64,000 nt of DNA from Sambucus nigra (lineage: Eukaryota > Streptophyta > Magnoliopsida > Dipsacales > Adoxaceae): assembly GCA_949130495.1 (NCBI GenBank), contig OX422222.1, positions 273,720,109 to 273,784,108 on the forward strand. Direction: 5' to 3'. The notes under the pieces are model-generated. The model had not been told where the DNA came from. It saw only the letters and a list, made by a program, of their open reading frames with translations, and did no database searches. How positions within the stretch are numbered: position 1 is the first letter of the stretch; the number at the start of each line of letters is the position of its first letter. Below are positions 32,820 to 42,490 of the stretch, in pieces. The position numbers were made by a program, and so were the translations under genes.

Positions 32820-34334
32820 ATGGGGCTAAGAGAGTTGGCCCAATATTTTACATGCCAGGGGAATCTCTATTTTAGAAATACAAGAGGATGGCTGTCAAGA
32901 TGCGTTAGCCCAGAGGAGGCCGAGAAAATATTGAAGAAAACGCATAACGAACACTGCGAAACAACCGAGATACCTCTATATAGGAGAATTCAAAAGGAGG
33001 GGTATTTCTGGCCTAGAATGAAACAAGATGCGGCAGAGCTACAACGAAAATGCAATAAGTGTCAGCTATTCTTCGAAGCAGCCGAGTGCCATTTTATTGA
33101 AGATCAAGCGGACTGGAGGCAGCCCTACATCGACTTCATTCAGGAGGGGGTTGTCCCAACGGAGAAAATAGATGCAATGGGTCTGAGGCGAAGGGCTCCA
33201 AGGTTCTACGTCCAGGAGGGGAAGCTTTATCGAAAGGGATACTTTAACAGGCCCTTGCGATGTGTCACGAGGGGAGAAGCAGTGGAGATCCTCAAACAAG
33301 CGCACGATCCAGCACATATGGGAGGTGCCAAGCTGTATGATCAGTTGATGACATTGGGGTATTATTGGCCAACAATGGAGAAAGACTCTGCAGAGTTTGT
33401 TCGAAAATGCAAGGCTTGCCAACTTCATGGGAATATGATCCATGCCCCATCGGCAGACTTGCACTCTCTATCAACACCCTATCCATTCCATACTTGGGCG
33501 TTCGACTTAGTAGGGGCAATCCACCCCTCTTCGAGAGGCAATATATGGATACTAGTAGCAACAGAATGTTTCACAAAATGGGCTGAGGCAATACCACTCA
33601 AATGGGCAACGACTGGGGTTGTGAGCAACTTCATCAGAGAATACGTCATTTGCCATTTTGGGATCCCAAAAGTAATTCTCTCGGATAGTGGGACCCCCTT
33701 CATCAATTCTGAAGTAACAATGCTCACGGACAAATACTTCATTGTTCATCACACTTCAACGGTGGCATACCCAAAGGGAAATGGCCAGGCCGAAGCAACT
33801 AACAAAACCCTGATTAAAATTTTGGCCAAAATGATGGAAGACTTTCCGGGGGCATGGGATGACAAGATACCAGCTGTCTTGTGGGCCTATCGGACAACCA
33901 AGCGAAAACCCACAGGATACACGCCGTTCTCTCTTGTTTATGGCGCTGAGGCAATCCTCCCAGTAGAATTGGAAGTTCCCTCTGCTCGTTACGCCTTGAG
34001 AAGTAGCATGCTCCCTTATAGTAGACATGTACAGCTAGAAGCGTTGGATGAGCACAGAGATAACTCGATGCAACACTTTCAAATATATACGAAACAACTC
34101 TCCAGGGAATATGAAAACTTGGTGAGACCAAGGAAGTTTGTGGAAGGAGACCTCGTATTGAAAGCGGCAGTGAAGCACATCAGGGGACTTCCTTTACCAA
34201 AGTTCGCAGCCAACTGGGAGGGACCTTTCGTTGTGAAGGAAGCTCATGACTCAGGTTATTGCTTAATTTCAAAGTTAGAAGAAGACAAGCCATTCAAGAT
34301 TAACAATAAGTGGCTGAAGGTTTATCATGTGTAA
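32820..34334 (+). CDS. Element 2 integrase module of pol, uninterrupted (504 codons)
   Basis: This is the longest intact piece of the element. It has a zinc-binding HHCC-like module twice: THNEHC ... CNKC (about residues 40-80) and HDPAHMGG ... CKAC (about 160-200). The second leads into the core with WAFDLVGA, ILSDSGTPFI and NGQAEATNK, which supply the D, D and E of the catalytic triad. KFAANWEGPFVV and the terminal NNKWLKVYHV are the GPF-type C-terminal part and normal end of Tat pol. It belongs to the gag-pol frame, so in reality it is a domain cut off by the TAA at 32796. The mature protein would insert the cDNA into chromatin. Confidence 0.85.
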   Translation: MGLRELAQYFTCQGNLYFRNTRGWLSRCVSPEEAEKILKKTHNEHCETTEIPLYRRIQKEGYFWPRMKQDAAELQRKCNKCQLFFEAAECHFIEDQADWRQPYIDFIQEGVVPTEKIDAMGLRRRAPRFYVQEGKLYRKGYFNRPLRCVTRGEAVEILKQAHDPAHMGGAKLYDQLMTLGYYWPTMEKDSAEFVRKCKACQLHGNMIHAPSADLHSLSTPYPFHTWAFDLVGAIHPSSRGNIWILVATECFTKWAEAIPLKWATTGVVSNFIREYVICHFGIPKVILSDSGTPFINSEVTMLTDKYFIVHHTSTVAYPKGNGQAEATNKTLIKILAKMMEDFPGAWDDKIPAVLWAYRTTKRKPTGYTPFSLVYGAEAILPVELEVPSARYALRSSMLPYSRHVQLEALDEHRDNSMQHFQIYTKQLSREYENLVRPRKFVEGDLVLKAAVKHIRGLPLPKFAANWEGPFVVKEAHDSGYCLISKLEEDKPFKINNKWLKVYHV

Positions 34335-34591
34335 ACAACCAAGTTTGAACTAATGTTGTGACTAGCTATCGTTATAAATATACAAGTTTTCGGTGACATT
34401 TTTTAGCATAATGGAAGAATTGCAGAAATACAAAACTCTATAGCATACAACAACAGTCACAACATACGAAGGGATTGAAAAGTATATGTTCTTCATTCAT
34501 AAATAATAGAGAATTACAAAATTTCTTTTGGGAGCTATTGCCCAAGAATTACATAGATAAAAGCAGTAAAGGATCTGTCTACAAGAAGTAA

Positions 34592-37500
34592 CTAGTCTAA
34601 AAGAAAAGATAAATCGGAGGAAGAGAAAAAATCTCCAGGCAGGCCCGAAGAAGCTGCTGTGAAAGACCGTTGGGCATTAATAGAAACCTCCAGCCTCGTT
34701 TGCACTTGCGTACATTCGATCAGGAGTCTCTCACGCTTTAGTTTGTCCAGGCACAAAGCTTCTTCGGCATCCTTCACCTCTTGATCCACTGTTTCCAAAA
34801 GAGGTGCCAATGCGACCAACCTAGCTTCCTCCGCTTGCTGATCCTCCTGGTGCTTTCGTAACACTTCCCTCTGGCCGATCAGTTGCTGGTTCTTCAAGGT
34901 CTTCAGATACGTTATAAGCCAGTCAAAACGGAAACCATCACGTCCCAACTCCTTCAGAAAACCCAGAAATTGGTTAAGAAGGGATCTGGTAACACTTGCA
35001 GTGGGGGTGCTGGCAATTTCAGCAACAACGATCGCCATGCCTTGCAGTCTGTGACTCATCACATGAATATTGGAGCACAGGCAATCTGGTGTGAAGGTCT
35101 CAGGGTGGCGATTCACCAGTTGCTCGATCACCAAGCGATGGTTGACAGGCATTTGAGGAGACTGCCGAAGCACCATTAGGCAGAACACATGAGGAGCCAG
35201 GTCGGGAAGAGGCACTTCGCACCCAGATTCGCTCTCGGCTGCATCACCAGTCGTAGAACCTTGATCATCATGAATAGAATTTTCTGAAACATCAGGTTCT
35301 CGGAAGGGCGAGCCTACAGGTGAGAGAACTGGGGGCGAATTTTCCCGAGCAACCTGAAAAGAAGTAGCCCACATGATGAAATTATGAAAAACTTAACAAG
35401 TGTTTTCGTTGTTAAGTCACCGTTATAAGGTGGAGTTTATGAAAAACTTAACAAGTGTTTTCGTCGTTAAGTCACCATTATAAGGTGAAGTTTATGGAAA
35501 ACTTAACAAGTGTTTTTCGTTGTTAAGTCACCGTTACAAGGTGGAGTTTATGAAAAACTTAACAAGTGTTTTCGTTGTTAAGCCACCGTTATAAGGTGGA
35601 GTTTATGAAAAACTTAACAAGTGTTTTCGTTGTTAAGTCACCGTTATAAGGTGGAGTTTATGAAAAATTTAACAAGTGTTTTCGTTGTTAAGTCACCGTT
35701 ATAAGGTGGAGTTTATGAAAAACTTAACAAGTGTTTTCGTTGTTAAGTCACCGTTATAAGGTGAAGTTTATGGAAAACTTAACAAGTGTTTTCGTTGTTA
35801 AGTCACCGTTATAAGTCGGAGTTTAAAAAAAAAAACTTAACAAGTGTTTCCATTGTTAAGTCATTGTTATAAGGTAAAATTTTATGAAAAATCATAAGAT
35901 GGAGATTACAGAAAATCCTAACAAAAGTTAGCAAGAAAAATATACCTCAGTCACAACGGGGGCATATGAGGCAGCCACAGGGACAGGAACCGTTGGGGGA
36001 GAGATTACTGCCCGAGAAGCCATAACGGGGTCCCCGGACGCAGAAGCCTCCACGCTTGGCAAAACTCTATCACCCGTATAGGGCACAAGGGCCAGCATAC
36101 GGGGTTCCTCATGTGAAGATACTGAGCCCTCAAACAAAGCCACATCAGGAGGGGGTGTAAACGCACCAACCTGGTCCCTCACTGCAGGAGTTGGTGCAAG
36201 ATCAGGAGAAAACTGTGCACAAAGCCAAGTGTTAGAAAAGAAGAATGGGCACAGAAAATATGAAGAAATACTCCTGAGTGTTACTTACCTCAGTTATGAT
36301 ACTAAAAAGGGGAAGGGCAGTCAGAGGTCTCATCAGCGTTGTCGAAAGAAGAATGCTTGCCAACAACGAAGATGTTTCAACCTGGGGTACCTGAAATATA
36401 TCAGAATTCAACAAGCCAAATAAGAAAGGAGTGGGATCGAAAGGACTACAACAAATATACTATAGAGGAAATCATACCTCGGGCTCACTCTCAAAACAAG
36501 AACAACAGAGAGAGGAACCTCAGGTGAGGCCTGTAAATCAGCAGGGGCCTGTAGATCAGAAGGGGCCGAGGGTGTTATCTCGGATTGTGTTATTTCGGGT
36601 GGTGTTACCCCTTCAAGCGAGGAATCACCTCCCCCAACGACCTCCATTACACGTTGACTGCCAACACGCCGAGAATAGGTAAGCCCCGTCATGGGGGAAC
36701 GGGGAGGAGTCACATCGGTATGAGGTACACCGAAGCGTCCCCCCACAAAAGGGCTTACGGGAGGGCTAGAGGGGTCTGGTCTTTCTATTTCAGCTCCCTG
36801 CACCACAGTTGTCAAAAAAAAAGAGAAGGAAAATATATGTATAAGTAAAGACAGTCCTCCTTAAGCAAAAGGCAGATAATAACTAAATCAGGCATACATA
36901 CCTCCGATTCAGAAGGAGAACGAGAAGACACGACCACGGGCGAAGAAGGAGGAGTAACATCAACAGAAGGGGAAGGAATGGAATGCACCTCAGGAGTCCG
37001 TTTCTTTTGGGACTTGGTGCCCAGAGTCTTCTTCCTTGACCCTGCTGCGCCAGTACTGCCCCCTTGAGGAACCCTGGAGCTCTTCCTCCTTCTGGCCGTT
37101 GGCTCTGAAGGATCCACCACCACCGTGGGGAAAGTAACAGAGGAGGGGACAACGACTGCATGTCATTGATACTCGACATTTATTCGATCTAGCTCTGCTT
37201 GGGCCTCCCTCCTTACAAGCTCAGCCATCTCAGCAGGCATGGGAGGTGGAACAGAGGCTATGGGAAGAGCCGCCACAGGAGTTTGGGGCTTCGACTTGGA
37301 TGACCCACTCTTGGTTATTTTTTCCCTCTTGGCAGGTGGTGGAGAAGCCCCCTCGTGGGTAGTAGATGCAGTAGAGGGGGCAGCCTTCTTTGGAGCAGCA
37401 GGAGTCCTCGGTCTTGGCGTTGCAACTGGGACCATGGGGCAAAGTGGGGGAAGCTCGGTAGGAGGTGCTTTGTGGGTTGAACTTGGGGGGAATTCTATCC

Positions 37501-39145
37501 CAAGCACAGAGTTGCCTTTTAGCCCTAACTCTAGGGCAGAGAATGAAGAAACGGGAGGATACACCGGCTCTCCCTCAATGAACTTAGCAATTTCAGCTAG
37601 TTGTTTTGGCCAATACTTGGTGGCAAACAAAGGGGTCACATCCCCATATCGAGTAATACTGGGAATGGTGACACGCCCAGCCATTGTTGAACATATACCC
37701 CACGCAGCAGTTGAAGAAAACAAGGAGCATGCCTCGCCAAAGGATACCTTGGGGTTTGACGACTGAAACACTGGACGTGGCACCCCCTGGTCAAACCCAA
37801 ACTGACGGCTGCATCGGTTGGGGTTATAATGCTTACTCGTGTATCCCCACTCGGTGTAGGAGGGCAGATATCTAGGAGAAAGCAGAAGAACCACGACAAG
37901 CGAGGGATCCTCAATGTCGGGAGAAGGGTCCTGTATCACTCTGGCATCATGATGAAAAAATTTACAAGTATGAAAAAAGGCCTCTTCTTGATAGGGCCTC
38001 ATAACGAAACTCTCAAAACCATCAATCACAGCAATCAACTCCTTTTGGCTTTGTCTCTTATGATAAATGAAGGACCGAGGAGGAAAAATTATTTCAGCCG
38101 ATGGAGGACTGTTGGGCTTGGCCGCTACGGTAGGAAAGCGGAAGTAGAGAAAGCTGGTCAGAAGAACGCTGTTGACAAAATTGGCCAAGTTATAACGGCC
38201 AATAGAGCGTTCCATGTCAAATAAAGCCCTATCCAACCAGGTGTACAGGGATCCCAAGACAATTGCAGCCAGGGGAAGCTTTATGCCTCGGGCTAAAAGA
38301 AGGGACAAGTTGATAAGGTCCCTCCGGGGCTGGTCGTTGGGGTTGCCCGTCAAAAGGAAATGGGAAAGAATCACAAGAATGTAAGCGGGAAGCTCCAACG
38401 GTGTACCTTGACCAGGGGCAGTTGATGAGGAACTGCCTTCACCAGCACCCTTGAAGAAATAATTGATCAAAGGAGAGAAAGTAGCTTTGTTGGAAGAACC
38501 GATGCAGCTTCGGCATATGCGATCCAACTCCAAACGATCTGCAGTCCCTCGATCGTCAAGAGCCTCATCGGTGTAAGGCTCATGGCCTGTTGCATCGAGG
38601 CCCAGGAGATCGCACACGTCCTCCAGAGTTATAGTAAACTCACCCCAGGCAGCAATGAACGTATGAGTATCCACGTTCCAGCGAGAGACTAGGACAGGCA
38701 GGGCAGCGTTGTTCTTTGATAGAGTAAACTCACCAAACCATCTAGCCCGTTGAAGGCCGATCATAGCAAGGACATCAACGTAAGAACTCTGCATGTGAGA
38801 GTTCCAGGCAGCAAAGTGCGCGGGGGATCCCCCGGGTGCTTCAAAATCAATATGGGACCATGGGAAGTCCCCTCACTCCAAGCGAAATCCGAGAGTTCCT
38901 TCTGGGGGCAGAAATCCCCACTTAGACACTTCTTCATCCTCATCACCTAACAAGAGGGCGTCAAACTTGGAGGAAAAACAGACAGCCTTACAGGCAACAG
39001 CAAAGCCATCACCCTCCCCAAAAATGGGAGAGCGACGGTAAAATCTCAGATGTTCCTGGTGAGCAGCACCCAGGGCGGAGGCAGCAGTGGTGGTGGCAGA
39101 CGGAACACTGGTGCCGGAAACGATGGGGTTGCTTGAAGACGCCAT
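34592..39145 (-). pseudogene. Antisense multi-exon gene of element 2: plant mobile domain (PMD) protein with coiled coil
   Basis: The ATG at 39145 opens MASSSNPIVSG. Exon 1, 39145-36902 (748 codons), holds the PMD: RARWFGEF, then FIAAWGEFTITLEDVCDLLG about 150-180 residues in, and Pro/Ser-rich basic stretches after residue 540. Exon 2 is 36797 to about 36489, exon 3 36390-36289, exon 4 36212-35946 and exon 5 35353-34592 (253 codons, with a Lys/Glu/Gln coiled coil). Clear signals are GAG|GTATGT, GCAG|GGAGC, GAG|GTAAGT, ACAG|TTTTC, GAG|GTATAT and TCAG|GTTGC. All introns are phase 0 if exon 2 ends AGA|GTGAGC; the stronger-looking donor at 36478 would shift the frame. The product is about 1,227 residues. 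Two TGA codons (38873, 37163) break exon 1; otherwise it is open. PMD proteins are nuclear and some act in silencing; the role here is unknown. The gene converges on pol. Confidence 0.85.
35386..35900. repeat. 55-bp tandem repeat inside intron 4 of the antisense PMD gene
   Basis: About nine units of GAAAAACTTAACAAGTGTTT plus CGTTGTTAAGTCACCGTTAT and AAGGTGGAGTTTAT, starting at 35386, 35441, 35496, 35552 and so on. Most units differ by one or two bases; the last two are degenerate. Each unit contains the inverted pair CTTAACAA / TTGTTAAG, so the transcript could form small stem-loops. The repeat fills the 592-base intron 35945-35354. Confidence 0.9.
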
Positions 39146-39727
39146 GACAAACAATGAAGCTGTAATAGAGAAAGCTTCGAGAGAAAAAGGATTGAGAGCA
39201 AGAATGGAGACGGACGATCACAAGTGGCGGTATAGCAAATGAAGAATAAAGCTCTTGCAACAATGGAGTCTCTCTCTCTCTTTCTAAAAAAGAAACGACA
39301 GTCTGATGAAGAAGATAATAACGAAGTAAGGAAAAAAAACAAAGGAGAAGGTTCAAAGTATTTTGAATATGGTTGTTGAAAATTTCGAGTTTGGCATTTA
39401 GATTTCCCCACCCCCGCACGTGCACGACCGCCTGTAATCATTTCACATGAACACGTGGCACTTCGAGAAACGCTTTGATAGTTGAAAAGACAACGCCACG
39501 TCATTAATGAAATGACGCATAGAGAATAGGAAGCGTTACCTTCTCCAACAAGCTTGAGTTTTTGGCGCTAATTTTTTGTCAGACTTATCTAACAAAGCCC
39601 CAACGAAGAAGATGTCCCAACGGTTTCACATAAAGGGAAAAGGCCTGAATTTTTTTTTTACCCAAAGAAAAATCCGTTAATTTGAGTCATTTTCGTGCAG
39701 ACATTTCTTGTCCCAACAAATTTCTCC
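39146..39727 (-). promoter_or_regulatory. Upstream region of the antisense PMD gene
   Basis: 582 bases between the ATG of the antisense gene and the polypurine tract of the element. Two G-boxes (CACGTG) lie at 39417-39422 and 39452-39457, the second as CACGTGGC. On the minus strand the leader has a CT-rich tract (39270-39285), often seen in plant 5' leaders. No clear TATA box was found. That this region is a promoter is inferred from position and motifs. Confidence 0.45.
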
Positions 39728-39740
39728 ACGAGGGGGCAAA
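39728..39740 (+). promoter_or_regulatory. Element 2 polypurine tract
   Basis: ACGAGGGGGCAAA directly before the TG of the 3' LTR, the priming site for plus-strand DNA synthesis. Confidence 0.85.
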
Positions 39741-40717
39741 TGTAGAGGGGGCTTGAAGGTAATCTCGAGATTAGGAACAAATTCCCAATTAGCAACAGTG
39801 TTCGAGATTAAGCAACCGAGGCAGCCCAAGCGTGGCAACTCAGCGAGGCAGCTTGGCGCGACAACTCATACTTCAGCTTGTTGTGTTAGTCATATTGTAT
39901 CTTTGTTTATATTGACTGTAAGCTATAACGGTTGTAATGATGTAACGAGAATAATAAAGAGTTTTAGTGTGAAGTCAAACGGTACTTGCGAGAGACCAGG
40001 CTTGGTAGGGCCTGGGAGAGCTGTCATGCTCTATCGAATGACCTCACCGTGGGAACTTTAGAGGGACTTGGTTTGGAGGATTGAGAAGTAAGGCACCGTT
40101 GGGGCTTGTCCTGACCATCTTAGATACACCTGGTAAGCCACCTCTGCGACAACAGTCCCCTGACACACGGTGGTTAGGCAAAAGGCATGTCTTGGCATTT
40201 AATGTTTATGACGTGGAGACAGCTAGTGCATCAGGTATTTAGTGTTGTGACATAAAGTATGAGGGAAGTCTTTCATAGTTTTAATGACTGAGTTGCCTCG
40301 GGGGTGGTGTGGGGGGCTATTTAAGGACCCCAACCACCTTTGAGGAGCAGAGGGACTTTTGGAGAGTTCAGAAGTTATTGCAAAACCAGAGAGTTTACTC
40401 ACCCACCATTGTCATTTATTACGAAGCTTTTAATACTTGACAGAGATTCCTGAGGGTATTTGGTGTGGTTTTACCTGCCTACCAAGGTGTATCTAGGGTG
40501 CTTACTTCTCTCTCCCTCTAGCTAAGCCACTTCTAAAAGTTCATTATTATTCCCTGAGTTATACACGAGAGACTTTGTGAGTTTTAGCAGAGTCTATCTT
40601 CATTGGGTTCGTGTTTATATGTTCCGTCATTAATCCTAAGCTTTGACCAACTAACTTGTCATTACCATACTCAATAGGGGTTACGCCTCCATATATAATC
40701 TAAAGTACCCTCCTACA
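39741..40717 (+). repeat. Element 2 3' LTR (977 bp)
   Basis: Matches 26832-27835 except for the missing 27-bp unit and about 18 single-base changes counted by eye. It ends CTCCTACA and is followed by the target duplication TTCCC. Confidence 0.92.
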
Positions 40718-41360
<643 letters not shown>

Positions 41361-41378
41361 TGGCGACTCCGCTGGGGA
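41361..41378 (+). promoter_or_regulatory. Element 1 primer binding site
   Basis: TGGCGACTCCGCTGGGGA, the same type as in element 2 with one difference. The gag of element 1 follows only after the element 3 insertion and a leader. Confidence 0.8.
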
Positions 41379-41469
41379 TTTTATTTTGAGGGCTAAACTC
41401 TATTTACTTAGGTGTTATCTTTACTTATATTTTCCCCTATCTTTAATATTCTCTTTTAATATTCATGTA

Positions 41470-42062
41470 TGTTGATGTAAAAAATTAGATCATATCTAAT
41501 TATTCAATCATAGATAAATAAATGAGACAAAGAATTTTTAAAGTGGTTCAGCCTTATAAGAATGGCCTACGTCCACTGTTAGGTTATTGCTGATTGTTTG
41601 GGAATTCTCGATTATAAGTTCTATTAAGAAATTCCGGTCCCCTTACAATGAGGATTGTACAATGTATTTATAGCACTGAGGCTGTAATGTGAAAGGCTAA
41701 TACATTCAATGTTGTACATGTGAAAGGGTAATATATTAAATGCCCCTTAAGCGTATACATCTAAATGATAAGCATTTAATGAACAGTCAGAGTGTTGATT
41801 TTCCTGCTATTAATGCTTTGTTCGAGGTGCAGCTCGGACCGCCTAAGCTGCTTGGACCGCCTATAGTCCTCGGTAATCAAAAGTTCCTCGGAGAGTTCTT
41901 GTAGGTCAGAGCGTCTGAGTTACTCGGGGAAGCAGTGTTCCTCATTGTAGTATGGTTCCTCGGAGCATTTGAGTTCCTCAGAAGTGCTTGTTGTTGCCAC
42001 GTAGATTGCCACGTGTCTTCATTCGATTGAGTCATGTCAGCAGACTAAATTTGGTATCAACA
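41470..42062 (-). repeat. Element 3 3' LTR (593 bp)
   Basis: On the minus strand the element ends here. A minus-strand TATA box (TATAAATA) lies at 41672-41665. Just inside, 42072-42063 (minus) is the polypurine tract ATTGGGGGTTC. G/C-rich repeats of the type CTCGGAGNNTTC occur in 41830-41980. Confidence 0.9.
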
Positions 42063-42319
42063 GAACCCCCAATGTTTCATAGTTCGAAATTTGAGAAGTG
42101 TGTAACATTCTTTCTCGGAATATGGTAGTTTTAAATGATCCTCCTGATTTTTAGGAGTGTTTCCTTTGTATTTATTTTTCCTTCCAAATTCGTAGAATCA
42201 GGATTTTTTTTGAATTTTTATAACCACTTCGGTCTCCGTGTACTTTTTGTCCTTCTAGCCGCCGGTAGCGTAATCGTTTCTTTTTGCAATCACTACTTTT
42301 TCCTTTTCCAAAGGCAAAG

Positions 42320-42327
42320 TATTTAAG
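42320..42327 (+). promoter_or_regulatory. TATA-like box of the antisense gene in element 3
   Basis: TATTTAAG, 171 bases before the ATG at 42491, followed by a CT-rich leader-like stretch (42330-42490). This arrangement resembles a plant class II promoter placed between the polypurine tract and the antisense gene. Confidence 0.5.
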
Positions 42328-42490
42328 CGTCACAGACAATCCCATCGTCTTCTACTTTTTCAAATTTGTATCTTCGAATTTTTCATTGTCTTACTCTCTT
42401 GTGTGTTCATCCTTTCCATCGTTCGTTGTCAACAGATCCACTCTTTTTCTGTAAGATCTTCTTCCTTCTTCTTCATTTCATTCTTTCATC

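Larger units (their letters stand above)
26832..40717 (+). mobile_element. Element 2: complete 13.9-kb Tat-lineage retrotransposon with an antisense PMD gene
   Basis: The LTRs 26832-27835 and 39741-40717 start TGTAGAGGGGGC and end CTCCTACA. The target duplication TTCCC lies at 26827-26831 and 40718-40722. A primer binding site (27838) and a polypurine tract (39728-39740) fix the orientation. Gag, protease, RT, two RNases H and integrase run from 27878 to 34334, and a five-exon gene runs the opposite way from 39145 to 34592. I counted roughly 18 differences between the LTRs by eye (about 98% identity), so this is the youngest large insertion. Gag-pol carries eight nonsense codons and one probable shift, so it is now non-autonomous. 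Confidence 0.92.

Noticed and set aside
35386..35900. 55-bp periodic repeats considered as CRISPR or centromeric satellite
   Set aside because: No spacers, only about nine units, bounded by splice sites of an intron in element 2.
36408..36478. AG|GTATGA at 36478 as the exon 2 donor of the PMD gene
   Set aside because: It matches the consensus better, but joining it to the next exon puts the downstream frame out of phase and brings an early stop; the GTGAGC at 36488 keeps the frame. Only cDNA can decide.
37239..37766. 175-codon plus-strand ORF opposite the PMD gene
   Set aside because: It is the complement of exon 1 of the antisense gene, where the minus-strand frame shows a domain and the plus strand does not.
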